Below, piece by piece: positions 12,271-23,135 of a stretch of DNA of 64,000 nt. Source of the stretch: Tragulus kanchil (Eukaryota > Chordata > Mammalia > Artiodactyla > Tragulidae). The stretch's first letter is position 1. Each line of letters opens with the position of its first letter. The notes under the pieces were generated by a model. That model saw nothing but the letters and a program-made list of their open reading frames with translations. It ran no database searches and had not been told where the DNA came from. The stretch is from NCBI GenBank assembly GCA_022376925.1, contig JAIOJX010000004.1, forward strand, positions 176,109,501 to 176,173,500. Direction: 5' to 3'. The position numbers were made by a program, and so were the translations under genes.

Positions 12271-12330
12271 CTCAGCCAATCAGCAGCCTGGCAGAGGAAG
12301 GGCTTTATCCTCCGTTGCCCTGGCAACCAG
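12271..12330. promoter_or_regulatory. CCAAT box and palindromic X-box (RFX-type) cluster
   Basis: A CCAAT box at 12276-12280 is followed 38 bases later by GTTGCC-CT-GGCAAC (12314-12327), a perfect inverted repeat with a 2-base spacer that fits the RFX-family X-box consensus. It lies about 2.8 kb upstream of the SMIM45 coding exon. It could be that gene's promoter region, but no TSS evidence is available from sequence alone. Confidence 0.45.
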
Positions 12331-13378
12331 CCTTCTCTTCTGGATCCCCCGCACTGTGCACGTGGTACAACGAGGACAGGCAGGGCAGGATAAATTTGGG
12401 ACAGATGGGAGCCACCCAGCAGGCTGCTGGACCCCAAGAGGAGGCGACCGAGACAACTAGGACGATTTGGAGGCTTGTCATCTGAGGGTAGGGAGAGATT
12501 AGGGTCCCTGGCACAGGGGTGGAACACAAAAGCAACCACAAATAGAGCCAGCGAGAGTCATATGCTATAGAGGGGAGAACCAAGACTGAGAGTCTGGACA
12601 CACGGGTCCAGTGGAGCGTTTACCACATGCCGGACTGCTTCAGGGCTCTGTTTATATGAACTCATTTATTGGTCATCCAAGGATCACACGAAAAGAGAAT
12701 CTCAATGCCAGGTTCAGAGCCCCAGCCTGAGCTGCAGGCTCCCTCGCAGGGGCTACCCCTCCGGTTCTGCCCCACCAGCCCCAGAGCCCCGCGGGGGTGC
12801 AGCCTGAGGTGGCCGTGGCTTTCAGGCCCTGAGCCCTCCCTGCACCTGCCAGGCCTGGCCCCCACCTCACTTCACGTGGTCCTCCAGCTGGACGAAGCCC
12901 AGCTGCTTACCCTCTCCTTCAAGACCATTCGGCTTCTCAGTGACAAGGCCAGAGGGGTGAGGGAGCAGAGGGGTCCCCTACCCAAGCCCAGGTCCTCTCT
13001 CCTACGCTATAGACAGACTGTGTGCCAAGGTCCAGAGACGCAGGGAGAAGCCGTGAACAGCAGGGTTATGGTCTCAGGAGGAGAGAGCAGCCCCGGCGCC
13101 CGGGAGCGGGAGGAGGCTCCAAGCCACTGTCTTCCTGGGGAGTCCATTCCCAGAAGCTGCAGCCAGGCCGGCAGGGAGGGCTATGGGTAAAAGGGTTTGG
13201 GGACTCTGGGTCCCCCACCCTTCCCTACACACGTCCTGCCCGCTCTGGGACCATCTGGGAGTCCTGCCAGTATCCTCTCCCCTGTGTGGGCCAAGGGGAG
13301 TGAATTTAAGTTTCCAGAGGGATTTTTTTTTTTGAAATAATATTGACATCTTTTCAAAGACTTTAACAACATAATTAA

Positions 13379-13601
13379 TTTTTTTTTCGGTACTGCTGGG
13401 TCTTCGTCGTGGTGCCTGGGCTTCTCACTGCGGTGGCCTCTCGTCGCGGAGCTCAAGCTCTGGGCGCTCAGGCTCTGTAGCCGCAACACACGGGCTTTGT
13501 TGCTCCGCAGTATGTGGAATCTTCCTGGACCAGGGATTGAAACTATCTCCCCTGCCCTGGTGGAGGATTCTTATCCACTGTACCGCCAGGAAAGGTCTCC
13601 A
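13379..13601 (-). mobile_element. CHR-type SINE, antisense (copy 14463-14686)
   Basis: Poly(T) start, 'gctgggtcttcgtcgtggtg' and 'actgtaccgccaggaaagg' end. Confidence 0.85.
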
Positions 13602-14039
13602 GGGGGATTTTTCAGTAAGATAAGGTACACACAGTAAACTACAGACCTTAAGTGATGATTTTTCACCTTTGTGTATGCCTTTGCAGCCGGCACGCAGATC
13701 ATGTCTAGGGAGTTTTCCTCCTCCCAGACAGCCCCTTCTGCCTCTTGCCAGTGGACACCAGCTTCCCGGGGGCACCCACTGACCTCTGTCTGCATTTCCC
13801 ATCAGTGGAGTCTCACAGTACGTGCTCTTGTTGTGTTTGACGTCTGCTGCTCAGCACAAAGCTCTCTCCACTGACGGTCCAGCGCCCCGCCGTCTGGTAA
13901 TCTGTTTCCCACTGAAGGATGTCTGGGGCGTTTCCAACATTGGACTCTGATGAGCAAAGCTGCCAAAGTGCTGTTCAGAGGTTCCGAGTGGGAGGGCAGA
14001 GAGGAGGTGGGGCAGGATGACAAAGGAGCACAGGGAAAC

Positions 14040-14166
14040 TTCTGGAGGCTATGTTCATTAGGAAGGGATTGGGGTGGTGGCTGCCTGGTGGATATTCATG
14101 TCAAAACTGACCATATTGTACACACTTATTACATGTCAATGACACCTTAATAAATCTGTTTTAACA
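14040..14166 (+). mobile_element. Old L1-like 3' end (copy 15125-15250)
   Basis: 'tggctgcctggtggatattc' and 'cattaggaag', then 'acaccttaataaatctg' resemble old L1 3' ends ending in 'ttaataaa'. The family is uncertain. Confidence 0.4.
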
Positions 14167-15334
14167 ATGATCAGTGGCCCTTAGGTATTGTTTGAGTCAC
14201 GTGATTATTTATCCACAAAGAAGTTTTTTAATAATTTCATTTTTTAAATTATCTATTGATTTTTGTCTCCAAGGGAGTGAAGCTTATGGGTAAAGGGTTT
14301 GGACTCTGGGTCCCCACCCTTCCCTACACGTCCTGCCCGCTCTGGGACCATCTGGGAGTCCTGCCAGTATCCTCTCCCTGTGTGGGCCAAGGGAGTGAAT
14401 TTAAGTTTCAGAGGATTTTTTTGAAATAATATTGACATCTTTTCAAAGACTTTAACAACATAATTTTTTTTTCGGTACTGCTGGGTCTTCGTCGTGGTGC
14501 CTGGGCTTCTCACTGCGGTGGCCTCTCGTCGCGGAGCTCAAGCTCTGGGCGCTCAGGCTCTGTAGCCGCAACACACGGGCTTTGTTGCTCCGCAGTATGT
14601 GGAATCTTCCTGGACCAGGGATTGAAACTATCTCCCCTGCCCTGGTGGAGGATTCTTATCCACTGTACCGCCAGGAAAGGTCTCCAGGGGGATTTTTCAG
14701 TAAGATAAGGTACACACAGTAAACTACAGACCTTAAGTGATGATTTTTCACCTTTGTGTATGCCTTTGCAGCCGGCACGCAGATCATGTCTAGGGAGTTT
14801 TCCTCCTCCCAGACAGCCCCTTCTGCCTCTTGCCAGTGGACACCAGCTTCCCGGGGGCACCCACTGACCTCTGTCTGCATTTCCCATCAGTGGAGTCTCA
14901 CAGTACGTGCTCTTGTTGTGTTTGACGTCTGCTGCTCAGCACAAAGCTCTCTCCACTGACGGTCCAGCGCCCCGCCGTCTGGTAATCTGTTTCCCACTGA
15001 AGGATGTCTGGGGCGTTTCCAACATTGGACTCTGATGAGCAAAGCTGCCAAAGTGCTGTTCAGAGGTTCCGAGTGGGAGGGCAGAGAGGAGGTGGGGCAG
15101 GATGACAAAGGAGCACAGGGAAACTTCTGGAGGCTATGTTCATTAGGAAGGGATTGGGGTGGTGGCTGCCTGGTGGATATTCATGTCAAAACTGACCATA
15201 TTGTACACACTTATTACATGTCAATGACACCTTAATAAATCTGTTTTAACAATGATCAGTGGCCCTTAGGTATTGTTTGAGTCACGTGATTATTTATCCA
15301 CAAAGAAGTTTTTTAATAATTTCATTTTTTAAAT

Positions 15335-15640
15335 TATCTATTGATTTTTGTCTACGCTGGGCCTTGGTTGCTGCCCCAGGCACTCTGTAGCTGTTGGGCA
15401 CAAACTTCTTGAGAGGGCGTCTCTCGTGGAACACAGGCTCTAGGGCGTTACGTGAGTAACGTGGTTACGTCTAGGGCGTTACGTCAGTGGTTACGGCTAC
15501 CGGGCACATGGGTTTAGTAGTTGTGGCTCACGGACTTTATTGCTTCACGGCATGTGGGATCTTCCCAGATCAGGGATCAAACCTGTGTCTCCTGCACTGG
15601 CAAGTGGATTCTTTACCACTGAGCCTCCAGGGAAGTCCCC
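15335..15640 (-). mobile_element. CHR-type SINE, antisense, with internal ~32-base repeat
   Basis: Ends 'actgagcctccagggaagtc'. Within it 'ctagggcgttacgt' occurs at 15440 and 15471, a local duplication. Confidence 0.8.
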
Positions 15641-16093
15641 TCCAAAGTCAACGGAAAGCTCAATATGTAATAGAGAGGAAGCCAGAGCCTGTCTGTTAAA
15701 TGGTCAGAGTTTCCCGACCCCACCCACCCAGCTTCCCGCTGTCACTAAAGACAGCATCTCCCCAGGGTTCCGTGGAAGTCAGTTCAAAACATGCTGGCCC
15801 AGAGGGTCTCTGATGAGCCTACCAGTTCTGGGATTTTTTTTCTTTTTTCGATGCTATTAATACAAAAGCCTCCAGGCCTGGGGCTGGGCTCCCTGCCAGT
15901 CTCCACCCTTCATCTCAGGGTGGATCTCAGACACAACTCTTCCTTTGTATTACCGAGGCGACAAGCACCAGCTCACCTTGATGCCTCAGCCAAGGGTCAG
16001 CAGAGTGCAACGGGGGCTCCCCAGGGGCCTCAGTGCACCTTCATCTCAGCTCCAGCTGCTTTCCAGGGCGGCTCTCGCCACGGTGCTGCTTTT

Positions 16094-16358
16094 TTTTGGT
16101 GGGGAGGCAGGTTGGGGAGGGAGGGGGGCTGGTGGGCCACACCTATTGGTCTTTCATTTCTCTATTTTTCATCCGTCTTTGTTCTTTGGCCCATGTGGGC
16201 CTCCCATCGCGGTGGCCTCTGTTGTCGCAGAGCACTGGCTCTGGGCGCATGCGCTCCAGAGCTCCGGCTCGGTAATTGGACACATCGGTCCAGCCGCTCT
16301 GCGGCACGTGGGATCTTCCCAGGCCAGGGATCGAACCGGCGCCCCTTGCACTGCAAGA
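16094..16358 (-). mobile_element. C-rich-tail SINE, antisense, 5'-truncated
   Basis: The same body as 1728-2038 in antisense, lacking the tRNA head. Near-identical flanks cggtgctgctttt (16081) and cggtgctactttt (16359) look like the target duplication. Confidence 0.82.
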
Positions 16359-16646
16359 CGGTGCTACTTTTCATTGCTGTTATCCGCTCGTCCACCACTG
16401 AAAACTCCAGAAAGCAGGAGTGCCGCCTCTGTGCCTGGATCACAGCGACCCGCACTCAGCACAGGTTGACTGAATGGATCTCAGCCCTGCCCCTTCCAGG
16501 ACATGATGGGCAGGGTCCGCAGTCTTTCCTTGCTCTCCCAGGGCTTCAGTCATCTGGCTCTCGATCACCTCTCGAACTTCCTCTCTTCCCCTCCCCTCAC
16601 CTGCTTCAGCCACTGGCTTCCTTGCTGCCCCTCAGGAGCATCAGGA

Positions 16647-16842
16647 AGGATCTCCCTGGTGGTCCGGTGGTTAAGAATCCACCTGTCGATGCAGGAGACA
16701 TGGGCTCAGTCCCTGGTTGGGGAACTAGATCCCACGAGCCACAACTGAGAGTTTGCATGCTACAACGAAGACAGGAGATCCTGCGGGCCTCAACTAAGAC
16801 CTGGCGCAGTCAAATAAATACGTAATTTTTTTAAAATAAAGG
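16647..16842 (+). mobile_element. CHR-type SINE
   Basis: 'gatctccctggtggtccggt' head, 'aacgaagacaggagatcctg' body, A-rich tail. Confidence 0.85.
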
Positions 16843-16920
16843 GAGAAACCCATCGACTTAAGGAGAGTCAAGGAAACATGGAGCAAAATAAATAAATGTT
16901 TAAAAAAAAAAATGCTCTCC

Positions 16921-16966
16921 TGGGATTCCCTAGTAGCTCATCTGGTAAGGGAATGCTCTCCACTGG
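16921..16966 (+). mobile_element. SINE head fragment
   Basis: Only the head 'gggattccctagtagctcat' is recognisable. Confidence 0.5.
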
Positions 16967-17607
16967 GGGTCTTAGCACTTGCTGCTTCTTCTGCCTGAAT
17001 CCTCTTCTTCACGACATGTAATTGGCTCCTCTCTCACTGCGTCCGGACATCTGCGCAAACGTCACCCTCTTAGCAAGCCCCCTGACCTAAAGCAGCTCCT
17101 CCAACTCACCCCGTTCTACCCCCTAGGCAACCCTGCTTTGCTTTCCTAGTACTTACTACTACCTGATGGTTAGGGCCTCCCCTCCACACCTCAGGCCACC
17201 TGTGCTGGGGCAGGAGCTCCTGGCCGCTGTATACTTGCTGCTTTTTCTAAACAAGGTTTGCGGAGTTTGGTCTGCAGGAGGAGGTTAGATTAGGCATGCA
17301 GCATGGCCCTGCTCCCCCGGATGTTCCGGTGCGTGATCATGGTCTGACCCCCTCCCCCCATCACACTGAGCTGGTCAGTCCTGGCGGGTTCCGCTGGGTT
17401 CCCGAGGTAGGGCATTGGGTCTGACCTAGGAAGTGAGTGAATGAGTCACTGCTGAGAATGAACGAATGGAGGTAAACCAATCAATTCACTTATTCAACAA
17501 ACATTTACTGAACAACTACTATGTAGTTGTAGGCACGTTTATTTATCTACTTTAATAAGACTTTTTTATACATGAATAAGTAAATCTTGCCTTTTAAAAA
17601 TGTTTCT

Positions 17608-17815
17608 TTATGTATTTACTTATCTTGGCTGCACCGGGTCTTAGTGGAAGTACATAGGATTTTCAGTCTTCATTGCAGCATAGCAGGATCTTTAGTTGCA
17701 GCATGTGAACTCTTAATTGCAGCTTGTGGGCTCTAGTTTCCTGTCTGGGGATCGAACTCGGGCCCCCTGCTTGGGAACATGGCAAGTCAGCCCCTGGACC
17801 ACCATGGAAGTCCCT
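17608..17815 (-). mobile_element. CHR-type SINE, antisense, old
   Basis: 'tcttggctgcaccgggtctt' to 'ctggaccaccatggaagtcc'; many substitutions. Confidence 0.78.
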
Positions 17816-18519
17816 TCCAAGCACTTTTTAAAGTGCTGGGTATACAAACTGGTAAAATCTTTGCCCTTTGTATTTAATGCTCTAGTTGGAGAGACAGACA
17901 ATGAGCAGGTGGTTATACAACTGTTAGGAGAAGCAACCTGCCAGGGGCTTTGAGTCCCTGCAGGTTCTCGCTGGGCATGCCAAGAAAGCAAGGCCCTGAG
18001 AGCTGTCTCCCCAGGCCAAGTTCTCGGGGCTGTGATTGCAGCAAGTAACATCGAGGGAGGAGGTCAACCTCTCCCCCGGGAAAAAGAACAAGCGTGCCTA
18101 CCACTCACTGTACACGCAGTGTTAACCTGTGTTCCTCTCCCATAATCCCATATGTGAGGTGCACAGACAAACACAAAGGGTCTTTTGCAGGGCTTGGGGG
18201 ACCTGGGGAAAATGACACAAACAAACATAAAGTCCCAGCGACTGCTTTTACCGTGAGTACTAGTGTCCTTTGTCCCTTACCCCGGAGTTCCATGTCTTCT
18301 GCAGCATCCATGTAAAGACAACAGACTACTGCTAAGCAGTAATAACTAGTACCAGTTTATTAGTTTGTAAAATCTCAGATGCTGCATGGTTCTAGACAAT
18401 ACATGAAGTAATTTTGAGGAAATGTGCGGGGACCTTCTGCAGAAAGGAAGGCAGCAGGATTGCCCTCCACTGAACTGGGAGATCTCAGAGAGAGGCAAGT
18501 CTTGCCACCGGCCCCCCAG

Positions 18520-18880
18520 TCCCCCGGCGCACGCAGGAGACAATCAGACATGGCAGGGGTTCTGTCAAAGTAGTTCCGTTTTATTAGTGCAGACTTACAG
18601 CTCTTATAGGCAGACGAAGGGGGTTTTGCAAGGGACTTCCTATAGTTACACCAATCAAGTTAAAGGTCAAGCAAGTATGTATTTACATTGCAATAGGAAT
18701 TTACGGTGAGCACGCATTGTCCACCAGGCAGAAACCAGGGGGATCAATCAGAAGTTTTGACAATCAACTTTAGATTATGCCCTCGTCTCTTCCTGTAGGC
18801 GTCATTTTAGCCCCAAACCGCAAATATGTGCTTAAGCTTCCTTATGCTTGCAAAGGCCCTCTTTCATTTAGAGCCCCACA
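18520..18880 (-). mobile_element. Solo LTR-like element, antisense
   Basis: Read on the minus strand it begins TGTGGGGCTC, has 'gcctataagagc' (TATA-like) and then 'actaataaaacgg' (poly(A) signal), the usual LTR order. No viral coding sequence is nearby. The 3' edge is uncertain. Confidence 0.55.
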
Positions 18881-18928
18881 AAAATGGAGCAGAAAAGAGG
18901 AGAGAGGGATTATGGGAGACTTTGCCTT

Positions 18929-19044
18929 TTTTTTCTTTTTTTTCTGCACCGAGCAGCTCATGAGATCTCAGTTCCTCAATCAGGGATCAAACGTCCCCTG
19001 CACTGGAAGTGTGGCGTCTTCATTGGACCACCAGGGAAATCCCA
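18929..19044 (-). mobile_element. SINE, antisense
   Basis: Poly(T) start; ends 'ggaccaccagggaaatccc'. Confidence 0.8.
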
Positions 19045-19055
19045 GGACTTGGCTA

Positions 19056-19233
19056 CTTTATTTTCTAAATTTACCTGTGTCAGGTCTTAGTTGAAGAACA
19101 CAGGATTGTCGTTGAGGTGTGTGGAATCTTTAGTTGAGGCATGCAGTCTCTAGTTCCCTGATCAGGGATCCAGCCCAGGTCCCGCAGGCACTGGGAACCC
19201 AGGGTCTTTACCACCGGGCCACCAGGGAAGTCC
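19056..19233 (-). mobile_element. CHR-type SINE, antisense
   Basis: 'gtgtcaggtcttagttgaag' to 'gggccaccagggaagtcc'; adjacent to the previous SINE. Confidence 0.8.
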
Positions 19234-19829
19234 TTCGCTTGTTCTTTTAGATACAGTCATTAAGACAGCCCCCTCTGAGCAAGTGACACTGACGCAGAAA
19301 CGTGAACAAAGCAAGGAAACAAGACGTGTGACTATGTGGAAGAGCATTTCAGTCAGAACCACAGCAGCAAAGGTTCTGGAGCAGGTGTCACAGGGAGAAA
19401 GGCAGAAGATGAGGCCAGGGAGTCCAACAAGGGTTAGAGCACACAGAGCCTCAAAGGTCACGTAAGGCATTTGCAATGTACTGTGAGGGACAGGGGCACT
19501 GTTGGTGGGTTCTGACCAGACAGGTGGCCGGCTCTGATTCCTCTTTCAAAAGGAAGACTCTGATTGCTGCATGGAGAAGAGCCAGGAACCCCAGAGACAC
19601 GGGTGGAAGCAGGGAGCCGGTGACAAGGCTGTTACAACAGACCTGGTGAGAGACAACAGCGGCTCCTCCTGATTTCAGGGCGGAGGTCGTGAGAAGCGGC
19701 CAGCTTCTGGATGCATTTTAAGAACAGAATCCACAAATCGATTGTGAGGTGGGGAGAAGCAGACCCAAGATTTTGTTTCGAGCAGCTGCAACAAGATTCA
19801 ACAGAGCTGGAGGAGACAAACCTAAACGC

Positions 19830-20655
19830 GGTATTGAAAAGCAGAGGTATCACTTGCAGACAAAGGTCCGTATAGTCAAAGCTATGGTTTTTCCAGTAGT
19901 CATGCACAGATGGGAGAACTGGACCATAAAGAAGACTAGTGCCAAAGAACTGATGCTTTCAAACCATGGTGCTGGAGAAGACTCTCTCTCTTTTTTTTTT
20001 TAATGGTTTCTTTTGGGGGGAGGCGGGTTGGGGAGGGAGGGGGCGGGTGGGCCACTTATACTGGTCTTTCATTTATTTATTTTTCATCCATCTTTGTTCT
20101 TCAGCCCGTGTGGGCCTCCCATCGCAGTGGCCTCTGTTGTCACAGAGCACCGGCTCTGGGCCCATGCGCTCCAGAGCTCCGGCTCGATGACTGGACACAT
20201 TGGTCCAGCCGCTCCGCGGCACGTGGGATCCTCCCAGGCCAGGGATCGAACCAGCACCCCTTGCACTGCAAGGCAGTGTCCTTACCCACTGGACCACCAG
20301 GGAAGCCCTGGAGAAGACTCTTGAGAGTCCCTTGGACAGCAGGGAGATCAATCCAGTCCATCCTAAAGGCAATTAACCTTGAATATTCATTGGAAGAACT
20401 GATGCTGAAGCTGAAGTTCTATTACTTTGGCCACCTGAAATGAAGAGCTGACTCAATAGAAAAGACCCTGATGCTAGGAAAGATTGAAGGAAGAAGGAGA
20501 AGAGGGTTGTAGAGGATGAAATGGTTGGATGGAATCACCAACTGAATGGACATAAGTTTGAGCAAACTCTAGAAGATAGTGAAGGACAGGGAAGCCTGGT
20601 GTGCTGCAGTCCACGGGGACTCAGAGTTGGACAGGACTTTGCAACTGAACAAGAG
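19830..20655 (+). mobile_element. BovB LINE 3' part with nested SINE
   Basis: Decayed end of the BovB reverse-transcriptase frame ('aaagctatggtttttccagt') and its 3' UTR ('ctgatgctgaagctgaag', 'gacatgagt'-type end), interrupted at 19986-20308. Confidence 0.88.
19986..20308 (-). mobile_element. C-rich-tail SINE inserted in BovB
   Basis: Full antisense copy from poly(T) to 'ccaccagggaagccc', with the target duplication tggagaagactct at 19973-19985 and 20309-20321. Confidence 0.88.
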
Positions 20656-20789
20656 CACCTGGAATGAGTATGAATGAACAAAGATGAATGAAAGAATTGC
20701 TGAATACATTCTTTATCCCAAGAGTGATATAAAAGTCCTGTCTCGAAGTCAGCACCTTTGGTACCTAGCGTGCCAGCCATGGAGCTTGG

Positions 20790-20982
20790 CCTCAGTAAGG
20801 ACCTACTGTGTAGCACATGGAACTGTGATCAATGTTATGTGGTGGCCTGGAGGGGAGGAGGGTTTGGGAGCGTTGAAGGGGTACATGTATATTATGGTTG
20901 AGGCCCTTCCCTGTTCACCTAAAACTATCACAACATTGCTTCTTAATCAGGTATACCCCAATACAAAATAAAAAGTTTGGGC
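20790..20982 (+). mobile_element. L1 3' terminus (partial copy 21946-22076)
   Basis: 'ggacctactgtgtagcacat' through 'aaactatcacaacattgc' and 'ccaatacaaaataaaaag' is the end of the ruminant L1 3' UTR. Confidence 0.82.
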
Positions 20983-20983
20983 T

Positions 20984-21237
20984 TCCCTAGTGGTCCAGTG
21001 GGTAAAGAGCCCGCCTTGCAGTGCAAGGGAAGCCAGTCCGATCCCTGACCCGGGAAGATCCCATGTGCTTCAGAGCAACTGGACCAGTGTGTCCAATTAC
21101 GAGCCAGCGGTCTGGAGCACATGTGCCCAGAGTCGGTTCTCTGCAGCAAGAGAGGCCGCTGCAATGGGAGGTCCACACAAGCCAAAGAATAAAAATGGGT
21201 GAAAACCAATACATAAAAAATCAATAAAAGAGGCTAA
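20984..21237 (+). mobile_element. C-rich-tail SINE relative (copy 22078-22333)
   Basis: Same head and body as 1728-2038 ('gtgtccaattacgagccagc', 'aatgggaggtccacacaagc') but with an A/T-rich tail in place of the C-rich part. Confidence 0.82.
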
Positions 21238-21249
21238 AAAAAAAAAAGG

Positions 21250-21780
21250 CAACCTAGGTGTCCATCAACAAATGAACGGATAAAGAAGCTCTGATATATA
21301 TATATACAATGGAATATTTCTCAGCCGCTAAAAGTAATGCAGAAGATGAAGTCTTAATGAGATGGATGAATTTAGAACCTATTATACACAGTGAATTAAG
21401 TCAAAAAGAGGACAGATACAGTATACTAACACATATATATGGAATCCAGTAAGTTCATGCTGATAAATACACATGCAGAGCATGGATGGAAAAGCAGTCA
21501 TAGAGAACAGACTTATGGATATTGGGGAGAGGGAAAAGTGGGTGAGAGATATGGAAAAATCAACATGGAACCCTATACTATCTTATGTAAAAGAGATAAC
21601 TATTGTCAATGCGCTGTGGGACTAAGGTATGGTACATGGGGGCTATGTGACCGCCTATAGGGGTGGGATGGGGGGAAAGGGATATACATATGACTAATCT
21701 GGAATCACACATATCTGTAAACAACAAAACTCTACAAAAGTAAAAAGTAAAAAAAAAAAAAAAAAACTCTGTAAAATCAA
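21250..21780 (+). mobile_element. L1 3' fragment (copy 22346-22880)
   Basis: 'aacctaggtgtccatcaaca', 'tggaatatttctcagccgct' and 'agtatactaacacatatata' are typical of the L1 ORF2 end and 3' UTR; poly(A) after 21750. Confidence 0.85.
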
Positions 21781-22924
21781 AAAAGCAAAACAAAAAACTT
21801 GTGATTGTAGAAAAAAAAAGGCAATAGTGTTCCCTTTAAGAACGCCCTGCCCCGCCCCGCCCACACGAAGCCCCGCCCATGAAATGTCACGTGCCCCACG
21901 GTTACGCACAAGGAGGGCCAAAGGGTGGTTTGAAAGCCGGGCGCGCCTGGAGGAGGAGGGTTTGGGAGCGTTGAAGGGTACATGTATATTATGGTTGAGG
22001 CCCTTCCTGTTCACCTAAAACTATCACAACATTGCTTCTTAATCAGGTATACCCCAATACAAAATAAAAAGTTTGGGCTTCCCTAGTGGTCCAGTGGGTA
22101 AAGAGCCCGCCTTGCAGTGCAAGGGAAGCCAGTCCGATCCCTGACCCGGGAAGATCCCATGTGCTTCAGAGCAACTGGACCAGTGTGTCCAATTACGAGC
22201 CAGCGGTCTGGAGCACATGTGCCCAGAGTCGGTTCTCTGCAGCAAGAGAGGCCGCTGCAATGGGAGGTCCACACAAGCCAAAGAATAAAAATGGGTGAAA
22301 ACCAATACATAAAAAATCAATAAAAGAGGCTAAAAAAAAAAAAGGCAACCTAGGTGTCCATCAACAAATGAACGGATAAAGAAGCTCTGATATATATATA
22401 TACAATGGAATATTTCTCAGCCGCTAAAAGTAATGCAGAAGATGAAGTCTTAATGAGATGGATGAATTTAGAACCTATTATACACAGTGAATTAAGTCAA
22501 AAAGAGGACAGATACAGTATACTAACACATATATATGGAATCCAGTAAGTTCATGCTGATAAATACACATGCAGAGCATGGATGGAAAAGCAGTCATAGA
22601 GAACAGACTTATGGATATTGGGGAGAGGGAAAAGTGGGTGAGAGATATGGAAAAATCAACATGGAACCCTATACTATCTTATGTAAAAGAGATAACTATT
22701 GTCAATGCGCTGTGGGACTAAGGTATGGTACATGGGGGCTATGTGACCGCCTATAGGGGTGGGATGGGGGGAAAGGGATATACATATGACTAATCTGGAA
22801 TCACACATATCTGTAAACAACAAAACTCTACAAAAGTAAAAAGTAAAAAAAAAAAAAAAAAAACTCTGTAAAATCAAAAAAGCAAAACAAAAAACTTGTG
22901 ATTGTAGAAAAAAAAAGGCAATAG

Positions 22925-23078
22925 TGTTCCCTTTAAGAACGCCCTGCCCCGCCCCGCCCACACGAAGCCCCGCCCATGAAATGTCACGTGCCCCACGGTT
23001 ACGCACAAGGGGAGGGCCAAAGGGTGGTTTGAAAGCCGGGCGCGCAACCTAGCAGCGGCAGTTCCGCCTGGCGGAGGG
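22925..23078 (+). promoter_or_regulatory. CENPM: CENPM promoter and 5' UTR
   Basis: The region just upstream of the CENPM start is TATA-less and GC-rich. It holds tandem GC boxes (ccccgccccgccc, then ccccgccc), an E-box CACGTG (22985-22990), a TTTGAA (23028-23033) matching the CHR element of G2/M genes bound by MuvB complexes, and a GGGCGCGC run (23038-23045) resembling an E2F site. This fits a cell-cycle-regulated kinetochore gene. A near-identical copy of most of it sits about 1.1 kb upstream and is probably an assembly duplicate. Confidence 0.65.
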
Positions 23079-23135
23079 ATGTCGGTGTTGCGGACGCTGG
23101 ACAAGCTCCCTGGCCTGAACACAGCCACCATCCTG
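23079..23135 (+). CDS. CENPM: CENPM coding exon 1
   Basis: Nineteen codons from ATG to ATC CTG, followed by donor 'gtaggc'. The ATG sits in 'gggatgt', 46 bases after the CHR-like element. The following intron is 496 bases and unusually rich in CCAAT boxes. Confidence 0.93.

Larger units (their letters stand above)
13161..15353. repeat. Tandem duplication 4 (period about 1085; junction 14268/14269)
   Basis: The first ~150 bases of copy 2 show about a dozen short deletions against copy 1, mostly in homopolymers (for example T11 shortened to T7 near 14415). The rest is identical. Confidence 0.93.
20846..23044. repeat. Tandem duplication 5 (period about 1099; junction 21945/21946)
   Basis: 20846-21945 and 21946-23044. 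Copy 2 has small deletions in its first 70 bases; copy 1 lacks two G near its end (21911 against 23009). It duplicates an L1 end, a SINE, another L1 fragment and the CENPM proximal promoter. Confidence 0.93.

Noticed and set aside
15791..16825. 344-codon plus-strand open frame
   Set aside because: It runs through two SINEs in opposite orientation (16094-16358 and 16647-16842), so it is a chance frame.
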